A DNA stretch of 64,000 nt from Salinicoccus kekensis. Lineage in GTDB: Bacteria; Bacillota; Bacilli; Staphylococcales; Salinicoccaceae. The stretch spans positions 682,001 to 746,000 of the forward strand of contig NZ_OBQF01000001.1 in the NCBI RefSeq assembly GCF_900220995.1. Reading direction: 5' to 3'. Below the pieces are notes generated by a model, which saw only the letters and a program-made list of their open reading frames with translations, made no database searches and was not told where the DNA came from. Shown piece by piece: positions 42,733 to 51,219 of this stretch (the stretch's first letter is position 1; each line of letters begins with the position of its first letter). Position numbers and translations under genes: made by a program.

Positions 42733-45246
42733 CTACATCGCCCGCTTTCTATTTGAAATCAACCCTATTATCAGTAACACCACGCTGAGTATAGTTAGAA
42801 TGATTGCACCATTAGCAAAGTTTACTCTCGGATCATTGACGACAATTGATTGCCATCCATCAGCAACATCCCAGACATCAAAATATATAAATGGATTAAG
42901 CCACATCCAACTTGCTTCTGTATAGAACAATGTTGAAGCGTACCCTATTGCTATTACTGCTAATGTGACTAAAGATGTAACATAATGATGTTTTGAAAAC
43001 CTCCCGATGACTGCATGCAGAGAAGCAGTGAAGAAAACCACTAAAAATAAAATAACGGAGGCTTCCATCAGAACAGTACTGATGGTGTCCAGACGGTAAA
43101 ATACTTCATCCAACGGTGCGTATGTGCTGTATTCAGTCGATGTTGCGTATAATGATTCATGTTCATAAATGACTATCGGGTAATTTAGGCTTCCAATCCC
43201 TCCAAGAGCCGCACTAATAGCAATCAAAATAATTGCGCCGATTAATAACAGTATATAAGTGGATAAAAGGTTAAAGCACCACTTGCTGAATAGCACCATA
43301 CGCTCTGTAAATGGTTTCGTGAATATGAAATCATAAACACCGTTCGGTTTATATACATCGGAAAATGAAGACCAGATTATTAATACAAATAAAATAGTTA
43401 GTAATAATGGTATATGATGTTGAAAGAATTTCTGAACAGTAAACATGGTATCATTACTGATATCTCTATTATTTTCATAGAAAGCTATATGCAAATCCGA
43501 ATCTGCTGATGCAAAAAATTCCGTATTTTTGTTTGGATTGCCGAAATTTGAAATTTGAGTATCTCCGATTGGCCGGGGCTCGATCTGATTTTCTTCAAAA
43601 TACTCGTTCATTTCATCTGTTGAAAGATCGCTGACACTCGGGCCAGTTTCATCTGCTATTTCATATCCTCCATAATCTTCTCTTATCGTTTCGAATAGAG
43701 CTCGATATTCTTCATTAAAATCAGCAGAGCCAATATTTTCTAACAACGCATTGATTTCATCAATATAGTATGCTGTATCATCCACCATTTGAGAATATAA
43801 ATTAGTGGCGTCTTCTATTTCTTCAATTGTACTATCCTCGGCTCCAGAATTCTTTGCATTCTCGAGTGATAATTCAGATTCAAGTAGTAATGTTTCCTGG
43901 GCTGCACCATTACGAATCAGCTCATCCCTATAATCTGTTAACGCTTCGTGATAGATTTCAGGTATTTCATGGTATTCCTGGTCAATATTAAAATAGTAAG
44001 CAAGAGCAAGAATAGATACAATCGCAACACTCAACGATAAGGTGTGGTTTCTCTTTTTTCTTAAAGCTTCAAATGATAATAACTTGAAATGTCTGCTTGG
44101 TTTGTACAAAGACTGACGAAAATTATTATTGTATTTAATCTGAAATGAAAAATTCAATTTTAATAGGAAAAAGCCAAGTATTTGAATGATTGCTGTTAAA
44201 ATTAATATAATGATTAGAAAATCCACAAAAGCATATTGAACAAACAAATCTATCTCATAATTTATGAGGAGATGTATCGGGTTCCAAATTTGAAGACCAA
44301 AATTATAGTTCACAATATAAAGGCTGCCCATAATGAGAACAGACAAAATGAAAGCGAATGATGCAGACTGAGTGATTTTTATAAAAATAACGTTGATATA
44401 AAGTATCATTATAGCAAATACCATCCAGCCTATTGGAATATACAAAAGTAATTTCCAAGCTGCAATGAATGACGTACCATCATTTGTAAATAATTCCACC
44501 GGGTAATGAATGGTTTGAAAATTTCCGGTTATGATCATAGGCAATAATGATACAACCATTATTATAAGCGCATACATAATAGTTGTTAGGACGAACGCTC
44601 CTAAGAACGAAAAGCTGATATTTTTCTTTGACACCGAATTGAGTTGCATCCATTCAAAAATTTTATTTCTTTGGTCTGAGGTAAATTTGAAGTTGACAAT
44701 CAGTAATAGAAATAACAATGTAATCGGATTCAAAAAAAGATTCATGATTTGTAAAGCAAATAAACTGCTGTTGTAAGGCATTTCTTCTTCAATATACTCA
44801 ATTCCATGAGCATTTATTATTTCGGCCTTCTCTTTTTGAACTGCCAATTGATCCATTGATTCGATTTGTATATATCCCTCATACCGGTCATATGTTTCGT
44901 ATTCATTCACATAACGGATTATCTCACTAGAAATGTCCATATTATTTTCTTCCAGCTTTCTATACATTGAACTGACAAGATCGAATTGCGTTTCCAAATT
45001 GGTCCGCACCTCTTCATCCATTTCAGTCAATCCCACATCTGATTCTTTTGCATAAAATTGGCTGATGACAAAATCCAAAGGCACCATTCTTTCTTCTTGT
45101 TGAGCGAGTAACGCTTCCTTTGTTTGACCAGACTCAAACATATTTATGAATAATATAATCGTAGTAATGAGTATAAGGATTCCTGGTATAAGTAATGACA
45201 TTTTAGATTTGAGAATACTTTTTAGGATAATTTTAAATGTATGCAT
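42733..45246 (-). CDS. large ABC-2-type permease, two fused half-units
   Basis: An 837-residue membrane protein built from two similar halves. Each has a first helix (LLIPGILILITTIILFINMF and LSLSVAIVSILALAYYF), a long extracytoplasmic helical domain (about 40-160 and 415-615), then five or so helices. This amounts to two ABC-2 permease chains in one polypeptide, so a single copy could pair with an ATPase dimer. GAGG lies upstream of the ATG. An 18-bp palindrome is 59 nt upstream. Substrate unknown; self-protection or peptide export are possibilities only. Confidence 0.85.
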   Translation of the reverse strand: MHTFKIILKSILKSKMSLLIPGILILITTIILFINMFESGQTKEALLAQQEERMVPLDFVISQFYAKESDVGLTEMDEEVRTNLETQFDLVSSMYRKLEENNMDISSEIIRYVNEYETYDRYEGYIQIESMDQLAVQKEKAEIINAHGIEYIEEEMPYNSSLFALQIMNLFLNPITLLFLLLIVNFKFTSDQRNKIFEWMQLNSVSKKNISFSFLGAFVLTTIMYALIIMVVSLLPMIITGNFQTIHYPVELFTNDGTSFIAAWKLLLYIPIGWMVFAIMILYINVIFIKITQSASFAFILSVLIMGSLYIVNYNFGLQIWNPIHLLINYEIDLFVQYAFVDFLIIILILTAIIQILGFFLLKLNFSFQIKYNNNFRQSLYKPSRHFKLLSFEALRKKRNHTLSLSVAIVSILALAYYFNIDQEYHEIPEIYHEALTDYRDELIRNGAAQETLLLESELSLENAKNSGAEDSTIEEIEDATNLYSQMVDDTAYYIDEINALLENIGSADFNEEYRALFETIREDYGGYEIADETGPSVSDLSTDEMNEYFEENQIEPRPIGDTQISNFGNPNKNTEFFASADSDLHIAFYENNRDISNDTMFTVQKFFQHHIPLLLTILFVLIIWSSFSDVYKPNGVYDFIFTKPFTERMVLFSKWCFNLLSTYILLLIGAIILIAISAALGGIGSLNYPIVIYEHESLYATSTEYSTYAPLDEVFYRLDTISTVLMEASVILFLVVFFTASLHAVIGRFSKHHYVTSLVTLAVIAIGYASTLFYTEASWMWLNPFIYFDVWDVADGWQSIVVNDPRVNFANGAIILTILSVVLLIIGLISNRKRAM

Positions 45247-45304
45247 AATAACCTCACAAAGAATAGAACCGTATAAAGTCCGTTTTCTATTTTAATTAAT
45301 TATA

Positions 45305-45322
45305 GAATTGATCGATCAATTC
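45305..45322. promoter_or_regulatory. 18-bp perfect palindrome upstream of the ABC operon
   Basis: GAATTGATCGATCAATTC is a perfect dyad centred about 67 bp upstream of the permease ATG. On the minus strand it is followed at once by TATAAT. The symmetry and place next to a -10-like box suit a dimeric repressor operator. It also overlaps the 3' end of a decayed gene, so it could be chance left-over. Confidence 0.5.
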
Positions 45323-45648
45323 ATTTGATACATAAGGTGGGCCGAACGCTTTAAATGTAGTCCATTCTCGCTAACTGGTTCAAAAACACCAGTATGGTAG
45401 ATGTGCCCTATATTCTAATTTAATAAAAACAGTTACAGTCCACACTGATCCGATTGAGTTAGACATTGATAACCATAAATTATAATTAATGGGACCACTA
45501 CAAGCATCAACTTGTTCTTTGTAATTCATTTCTAATGGAGGAGTACTGTTCCCACTAATTTTACTTGCTCGTGTCTCTCTTCATTCACCACAATCCCTAA
45601 AGACAATACACTGAGCAAGGTAACAACAAATTTCTCAAGCACTTTCAA
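45316..45648 (-). pseudogene. decayed secreted-protein gene, two frameshifts
   Basis: From a TTG the frame reads KVLEKFVVTLLSVLSLGIVV, a signal-peptide-like start, then NEERHEQVKLVGTV before a stop at 45532. A second frame continues (PPLEMNYKEQVDACSGPINY, NLWLSMSNSIGSVWTVTVFI), and a third ends GVFEPVSENGLHLKRSAH. Joined, they give a secreted protein of about 110 residues. Two frameshifts break it. No family recognised. The stretch 45649-45809 has no gene. Confidence 0.5.
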
Positions 45649-45809
45649 TATAATACATTAATATATTCAAATTAACTTATAATTCCAATATATCATATAA
45701 ATTACATTCAGCTTTCTGTTTTCATATATGAAAGTAGATATCAAACAGAAGCATTATCGCTTTTGTCGCCTGTTCCTAATGTTTTTGTTATATATATGCG
45801 TTGCTTCTT

Positions 45810-46121
45810 TTATCTTTTTTCCCACACACTGCGATATCCGACTAGTCCCAATGCATCAAGTATTTCGATAAGGGACATCCTGCTCCCATAATCGATATTA
45901 CAATAGATGCTGCAGCACGAGCGTAAGATAACAGATGACAAAATGCCCCTGAATACTGTCTGGCTCATATATAAATCAGTCTTTCTCCTGGTACAATAAG
46001 TCCATTCAGTGAGCATGCTACCATGCACACCAAATCGTTCGGGCGTCCCCTGATGACCACCATGCTTCATCTAATATTCCACAATCTCCAGTTTCTCCTC
46101 AAACCTTCTGTGTCTGACCAT
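45810..46121 (-). pseudogene. IS3-family transposase OrfA remnant
   Basis: From an ATG with AGGAGG 7 nt upstream, the frame reads MVRHRRFEEKLEIVEY, a stop codon, then MKHGGHQGTPERFGVHGSML and TEW. This is the helix-turn-helix start of IS3/IS150-type OrfA. The rest degenerates, and OrfB with the DDE core is missing. It marks a past insertion-sequence event at the edge of the AT-rich island. Confidence 0.7.
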
Positions 46122-46203
46122 CAAAAAACCTCCTAAGTCTACAGAATTTTTATTTCCTCTGTAAACCTGGGAGGCAACACCTCATTTCATTGGTGGTTTT
46201 GTT

Positions 46204-47874
46204 TTATTCGCTTAAAGTCACATTACGGAAATCCGGTTTATTATAATTGTTGATGTACAATCCTTCCACGTCACTGCGTTGGGCGTTCATGCTGAGCGCC
46301 TGCCTCATATAGACCATCGGTGCTTCGTCGACCAGGATTTCCTGCAGCTCATGGTAGATCTCCACGCGTTCTGCCTCATCAGTCGTCGTCCTTCCCGCTT
46401 CAAGCAGTTCGTCGACTCTTTCATCATCGGTGAAGGTGCGGTTCCCCTGGCTGCCTTCCATTGATGAATGGAACAGCGGCCATACGGACTGGTCCGGGTC
46501 CCCCGTCGGATTCGGCCAGCCGAGGATGAAGATATCATGATCTCCCGTGCCGGTCTCTTCAAGGTAGGCGCCCCATTCAAGCTGGTCGACGGTCGCATCC
46601 ACATTGATCTCCTGCAGAGCTTCCTGCAGGTAGATCGCGACATCGACACGCTCCGGCGCATCATTGGTGATGATGCTGATCTCAAAGCCGTCTTCATATC
46701 CCGCTTCCGCCATCAATTCCTGCGCACGCTCCACATCGTGTTCAAGTCCCTCCAGGTCCTCGTCATGCCCGAGCAGTTCGGGCTGGATCGGCCCTGCAGG
46801 TATCCTGCCTGTGCCGCTGTATATGCCATCAATGATTTCTTCTTTATCCACGACATGCGAAATCGCCTGCCTCACCCTCTTGTCATCAAGGGGTTCTTTC
46901 TGCGTATTGAATCCGATGAATTCCGTAGCGATATTATAATGTGTATAAGGCTCGGTTTCCGCGTTGTCTTCAATGCGCTGAAGATGGTTCGGTTCGAATC
47001 CGCCGATCATATGGGAGTCTCCCGTTTCAAGCTCGGCGATCCTTGAACCGGTCTCAGAGACGACCCTGTAGGTCACCGTATCCAGATTCATCGGCCCGCC
47101 CCAGTAGTCGTCGAACCTCGATAATGTGGTGCTTTCACCGGGATTGCGTTCTTCGAATCGGGCATAGTTCGTGCCGACGGGCTGTTGTTCCACCACGCTC
47201 CCCACTTCACCGGAGATGTCGTCCACTACATCTTCATAATCATCGCCGCCAGATTCCCTCAATTCATAATAGTCTTCAGCAGTCATATCCAGACCTGCTG
47301 AATCAAGGGCCGACTGGTAGTCTTCATCGATGACCTCCCTGCTGATCATGCTCGCACCATCGCTTGTCAGATGGTTGAGGAGCGGTGCAAACGGATACTC
47401 AGTGGTGATTTCGACCGTATACTCATCAACGACCGCGACCTCCTCTATCATTTCAAACAAGTTCATCCTCGCTGATGCGGTCGCAGGATCCAGCAGACGG
47501 TCGAAATTCGTCTTGACCACTTCTGCATTGAATCCACTCCCGTCATGGAACGTCACATCTTCACGCAGGTTGAAGACCCATGTGTTGTCATCCGTCTGAT
47601 CCCAGTCCTCGGCAAGGAGCGGCTCGATCTCCATCTCCTCATCCTGTGTCAGCAGCGTCTCATAAATGTTCGTGTTGACCTGGTCGGATGGCAGGTCACT
47701 TGTCGCGTGCGGATCAAGGGATGTCAGATCACTGCCGTAGGAGACGACGAAATCTCCGCCTGTTGCTTCACCCTCCGTCCCCTCTTCTGCTTCCGGATCC
47801 ACATCCCCGTCATCCGTGCAGGCTGCAAGCAGCAGAAGCACCGGCAGCAATAATAATGATAGCTTTTTATTCAT
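46204..47874 (-). CDS. peptide ABC transporter substrate-binding lipoprotein
   Basis: A 556-residue SBP family 5 protein (OppA/DppA/GsiB type). The lipoprotein signal MNKKLSLLLLPVLLLLAAC ends in LAAC, followed by a short acidic linker, then the binding domain with TSLDPHATSD, WVFNLREDVTFHDGSGFNA and VRQAISHVVDKEEI typical of oligopeptide binders. No permease or ATPase gene of this system is near, so it is an orphan in this window. GAAGGG lies 5 nt upstream. An IS3 remnant stands 83 nt downstream. Confidence 0.92.
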   Translation of the reverse strand: MNKKLSLLLLPVLLLLAACTDDGDVDPEAEEGTEGEATGGDFVVSYGSDLTSLDPHATSDLPSDQVNTNIYETLLTQDEEMEIEPLLAEDWDQTDDNTWVFNLREDVTFHDGSGFNAEVVKTNFDRLLDPATASARMNLFEMIEEVAVVDEYTVEITTEYPFAPLLNHLTSDGASMISREVIDEDYQSALDSAGLDMTAEDYYELRESGGDDYEDVVDDISGEVGSVVEQQPVGTNYARFEERNPGESTTLSRFDDYWGGPMNLDTVTYRVVSETGSRIAELETGDSHMIGGFEPNHLQRIEDNAETEPYTHYNIATEFIGFNTQKEPLDDKRVRQAISHVVDKEEIIDGIYSGTGRIPAGPIQPELLGHDEDLEGLEHDVERAQELMAEAGYEDGFEISIITNDAPERVDVAIYLQEALQEINVDATVDQLEWGAYLEETGTGDHDIFILGWPNPTGDPDQSVWPLFHSSMEGSQGNRTFTDDERVDELLEAGRTTTDEAERVEIYHELQEILVDEAPMVYMRQALSMNAQRSDVEGLYINNYNKPDFRNVTLSE

Positions 47875-47966
47875 TCATAGTCACCCTTCCATAATTGATG
47901 GCATATTTCATACTCACAAAGTATGGTATAAAAGAAAGGTGCCGAATGCAAGACCTTGATCCGGGC

Positions 47967-47996
47967 AAAATAAAGAGGCCGGAATAATCCAGCCTC
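47967..47996 (-). terminator. terminator after the deacetylase gene
   Basis: On the minus strand GAGGCTGGA pairs with TTCCGGCCTC (one G-U pair), followed by TTTATTTTG. Confidence 0.8.
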
Positions 47997-48002
47997 CTGA
48001 TT

Positions 48003-49466
48003 TTATTCATCCAGCCAATCGGAAGTCAGCACAAATTCATATCCGTCCGCCTGTAATGCCTCGATGACATCATCCAACACCGCAGGGGTATGGATGTCAT
48101 CCAGAATATGCATGACGATCACGCTGCCGGGCTGGACGTTCGTCATCACACGGTTGACGACGTCCGCTTCAGTATACTCCTCATTCCAATCATAGGACGA
48201 GAGATCATACATACCGATCGCTTCATACCCCATCGCCGCGATCGCATGGGCATTCTGCTCATCAATCCTGCCGAACGGCGGCCTGAAATAAAGTGCCGGC
48301 GGCTCCTGGATGGCTTCGGTGATGATACGGTGTGCCTCGTACACGTCTTCCTGCAGCGCTTCCGGGGTGATGGTCGTCGCATCCGGATGGGAATGGGTAT
48401 GGTTCGCCACTTCATGTCCGCGCTCGACCAGGACCCTCGCAAGATTCGGGTTCTTCTCTATCTCAAGCGTCTTCAAGTAGAAGGTCGATTTGATGTCATA
48501 TGCATCGAGGATATCTAGTACTTCAAGCACGGTCGCTTCACTCGCCCAATCGTCGAAAGTGAGCGCCACTTCCCTCTCTTCAGTCGGCTGACTGTGATGG
48601 AGCACCGGAGGTACACTCCAGATGTCGGAGTTGACCTGGATCGCATCCGCACCTTCAATATCTTCGAAATCTTTCCGTCCTTCATCCATTTCCAGCAGTT
48701 CATCCAATGACACAAATTCAAAATCGACCGCTTCGGCTGCTTCAGTGAGATAAGGAATCAGCTCTTCATCCTCCGGATCCATGGACAGCACACCGCCGCG
48801 CGCAATCGCTTTTCCTGCATCCCTGGCCATTTTCGCTTCATCCTCCGAAGATGAAAGTGTCCTCACCGGACTGATGACACTGCGCATATCCAGCTGTGCA
48901 GCAATTTTTTTGACGCGTTCATCTTCATCATTTGGAGCATGAATGAATTCCGGAGACTCGCCGGTGAACGCTTCAATGGCCTCATTCGTCCATTTTATCC
49001 TATGGTGGATTTCCCCGTAGTTCAGTACATCAAGCGCTATGCCGTATAATCCGTTATTCCCGATTTCATGGCCGCGGTCGATCGTTTCCGCAACCCCTTC
49101 AGGATACATCTCGAGCTGTTCAACAGACGCAAAGAATGTGGCGGTGAGCTGATGCTCGTCGAGGGCATCCAACACCCGGGTCATCTCCTCTTTTGACTGT
49201 ATGCCGTCAAAAGTGAGTGCCAGAACTTCATCCAAAGTGTAGACGACGTCATATGTATCCGCGGGCGCCCCGTCATATTCCTCCACAACAACATCCGCCG
49301 CCGCCTCGAGATCCTCTTCGTCATATTCCTCGATGTCCGTCTCCGCTGTTGTATCTTCATGACGGGTATTATGTATATCTTCCGAAGGTTCGGCTGAATC
49401 ATCAGCACAGGCAGACAACACAAATAAAATGATGCCCATTAAAACAACGTTTAAAGATTTTCTCAT
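48003..49466 (-). CDS. lipoprotein with two polysaccharide deacetylase domains, first one degenerate
   Basis: A 487-residue lipoprotein (signal to LSAC, Cys20), an acidic linker (21-75) and two NodB folds. The C-terminal fold is intact: LTFDDW (302-307), GHEVANHTHSH with both metal histidines (350-360), RPPFGR (395-400) and VIVMH (449-453). The N-terminal fold has LTFDG in place of DD (84-88), GHEIGNNG where the histidines should be (132-139) and FIHAPND for RPP (174-180), so it cannot bind the metal. It likely deacetylates wall or secreted glycans. Monocistronic. Confidence 0.9.
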   Translation of the reverse strand: MRKSLNVVLMGIILFVLSACADDSAEPSEDIHNTRHEDTTAETDIEEYDEEDLEAAADVVVEEYDGAPADTYDVVYTLDEVLALTFDGIQSKEEMTRVLDALDEHQLTATFFASVEQLEMYPEGVAETIDRGHEIGNNGLYGIALDVLNYGEIHHRIKWTNEAIEAFTGESPEFIHAPNDEDERVKKIAAQLDMRSVISPVRTLSSSEDEAKMARDAGKAIARGGVLSMDPEDEELIPYLTEAAEAVDFEFVSLDELLEMDEGRKDFEDIEGADAIQVNSDIWSVPPVLHHSQPTEEREVALTFDDWASEATVLEVLDILDAYDIKSTFYLKTLEIEKNPNLARVLVERGHEVANHTHSHPDATTITPEALQEDVYEAHRIITEAIQEPPALYFRPPFGRIDEQNAHAIAAMGYEAIGMYDLSSYDWNEEYTEADVVNRVMTNVQPGSVIVMHILDDIHTPAVLDDVIEALQADGYEFVLTSDWLDE

Positions 49467-49572
49467 GCAATAGCTCCCAATATAATATTTATAATGTATT
49501 ATATCAGAGCATTATTAAAATACGCTGAATTTTATGGACTTTCTGTTCCATTTGATTGTACAGCCATGAAGA

Positions 49573-49601
49573 ATAAAAAAAGAGCAGCCTTCAGGCTGCT
49601 C
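49573..49601 (-). terminator. terminator after the 29-residue peptide gene
   Basis: GAGCAGCCT pairs perfectly with AGGCTGCTC, followed by seven U residues on the minus strand. Confidence 0.9.
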
Positions 49602-49608
49602 CGGAAAA

Positions 49609-49698
49609 TCATGCGAATGGGTTACCGAACAGGTATATCAGAATGACAGCGACAATAATACCTAAAATAAATATAATTAGATAGTTTGAACTTTTCAT
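49609..49698 (-). CDS. 29-residue single-helix membrane peptide
   Basis: ATG with AAGGGGAG 5 nt upstream and a strong terminator 8 nt after the stop, so it is a complete unit. The product is a short polar start (MKSSNY), a hydrophobic helix (LIIFILGIIVAVILIYLF) and GNPFA. It is too short for standard gene calling. Function unknown. Confidence 0.65.
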   Translation of the reverse strand: MKSSNYLIIFILGIIVAVILIYLFGNPFA

Positions 49699-49840
49699 AA
49701 CGACTCCCCTTTATATCAATTATAGGACTATTACCTTTTTTTTACATTTTAAACATTTGTTATAGTAAGCAGGTAATATACAACGTTAGATTGAGTTCAA
49801 AATATTCCAAGTTTATTTATATTTGATGATTGTCTTTATT

Positions 49841-51184
49841 TTATGTCTCGCCTGCAACAGGGGCTGCAGTCTGCACCGTCTTACCGCTTCTTTCACGGAC
49901 GAACAATAATGCAGTGCCGCCGAGAAGGCTTGGTATGGCGAATGCCATGAATGCGGTCTGCGGCTCCAGGTTCGTCATCAGCACCAGACCGATCAACACC
50001 GGTGCGGTGATGGAGCCGAGTCTGCCGATGCCGACGGCCATGCTGAGGCCGGTCCCCCTGATATCCGACGGGTAGAACGCACTGATATACGGGTTCACCA
50101 GATTTTGAGTACCGCCCGTACATGCTCCGCCGATTGCGATCAGCACATAGATGAGCAGGGGCTGCTGCGTGATGCTCAAGGCGACGAAGCACACCGCGCC
50201 GAGCAGGTACATCGTGAGGAGCACATTCTTATGGCCGATCCGGTCGACCATATAGCCGCCGGTGAGGGACCCGATGATCTGCCCGACCGCAAGTATCATG
50301 ATGAACGACATGCTGGAGGCGACATTGAAGCCGGATTCCTGCATCATCGTCGGCAGCCATGTGTTCAGGCCGTAGATCATCATCAGACAGCTGAATACCA
50401 TCACCCAGAATGCGATGGTCGTGATTGCACGGTTGCCCGTGAACAACTGCCCGATCGGCAGTCCCTTCGCATCTTTTTTGGCAGCTGTATACACGAACTC
50501 ATCCGTCGGGTTGTAGTTGCCTCCAGGGTTCGCCCTGTTCAGGATCTCGGCGACCTTTTCCTTATGCCCTCTCGGCAGGTGGTAGGAAATCGATTCCGGG
50601 AATTGCTTGATCAGGAACGGCAATGCGAGCAGCGGCAGTGCACTCAATAAATACATGAACCGCCAGCCCAGACTTTCAATGAAGTAGATTGCAGTGACCG
50701 AGGCGATGATCGCGCCGATCGAGTAGCCGGTGTACATCATTGCCACAGTCAGTGCCCTGTTCTTCTTCGGTGAGTATTCACTCATGAATGAGATCACCAC
50801 CGGCATGAGGCCGCCCATCCCGATGGAACCGATGAAACGGAATGTAAGGAACATCGCTGCACTTGTCGCAAGACCTGCGAGTGCATTGAATACACTAATG
50901 AGTACAAGGCAGATGATCAGTATGCGTTTCCTGCCGATGACATCAGAGAAGGAACCGAGCACGAAAGTGCCGAGCATCATGCCGATCAGAGCATAGCTCC
51001 CGATGGCGCCGCCTTCGGCAGCGGATAAACCGAAGTCCTCCATCATGTGCGGCAGCCCTATTCCATATAATGCGATATCGAATCCGTCAAAAGCGATGGC
51101 AAAGAAACACCATAGAAAAACGAGCAGATGAAACTTATTGAAGCGGCTTTTATCGATCGCCTCTTCCACTTGCACTTTCCGCAC
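49841..51184 (-). CDS. MFS transporter, aromatic acid:H+ symporter type
   Basis: A 447-residue inner-membrane protein with 12 predicted helices. FDGFDIALYGIGLPHM in helix 1 carries the Asp typical of the AAHS (benzoate/4-hydroxybenzoate, BenK/PcaK) group, and GSFSDVIGRKR is the MFS signature loop between helices 2 and 3, echoed by GGYMVDRIGHKN in the second half. GTG start with GAGGGG 5 nt upstream. No aromatic degradation genes adjoin it, so the substrate stays open. Confidence 0.87.
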   Translation of the reverse strand: MRKVQVEEAIDKSRFNKFHLLVFLWCFFAIAFDGFDIALYGIGLPHMMEDFGLSAAEGGAIGSYALIGMMLGTFVLGSFSDVIGRKRILIICLVLISVFNALAGLATSAAMFLTFRFIGSIGMGGLMPVVISFMSEYSPKKNRALTVAMMYTGYSIGAIIASVTAIYFIESLGWRFMYLLSALPLLALPFLIKQFPESISYHLPRGHKEKVAEILNRANPGGNYNPTDEFVYTAAKKDAKGLPIGQLFTGNRAITTIAFWVMVFSCLMMIYGLNTWLPTMMQESGFNVASSMSFIMILAVGQIIGSLTGGYMVDRIGHKNVLLTMYLLGAVCFVALSITQQPLLIYVLIAIGGACTGGTQNLVNPYISAFYPSDIRGTGLSMAVGIGRLGSITAPVLIGLVLMTNLEPQTAFMAFAIPSLLGGTALLFVRERSGKTVQTAAPVAGET

Positions 51185-51219
51185 ACTAACCCCTCCTGAT
51201 ATAAAAATTCATCGGCTGT

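Noticed and set aside
45316-45648. Lactococcin-972-type bacteriocin beside an ABC transporter
   Set aside because: The gene set looks tempting, but the joined translation lacks the Trp/Gly start and Lys-His pattern of that family, and the permease is not of the associated type as far as I can tell.
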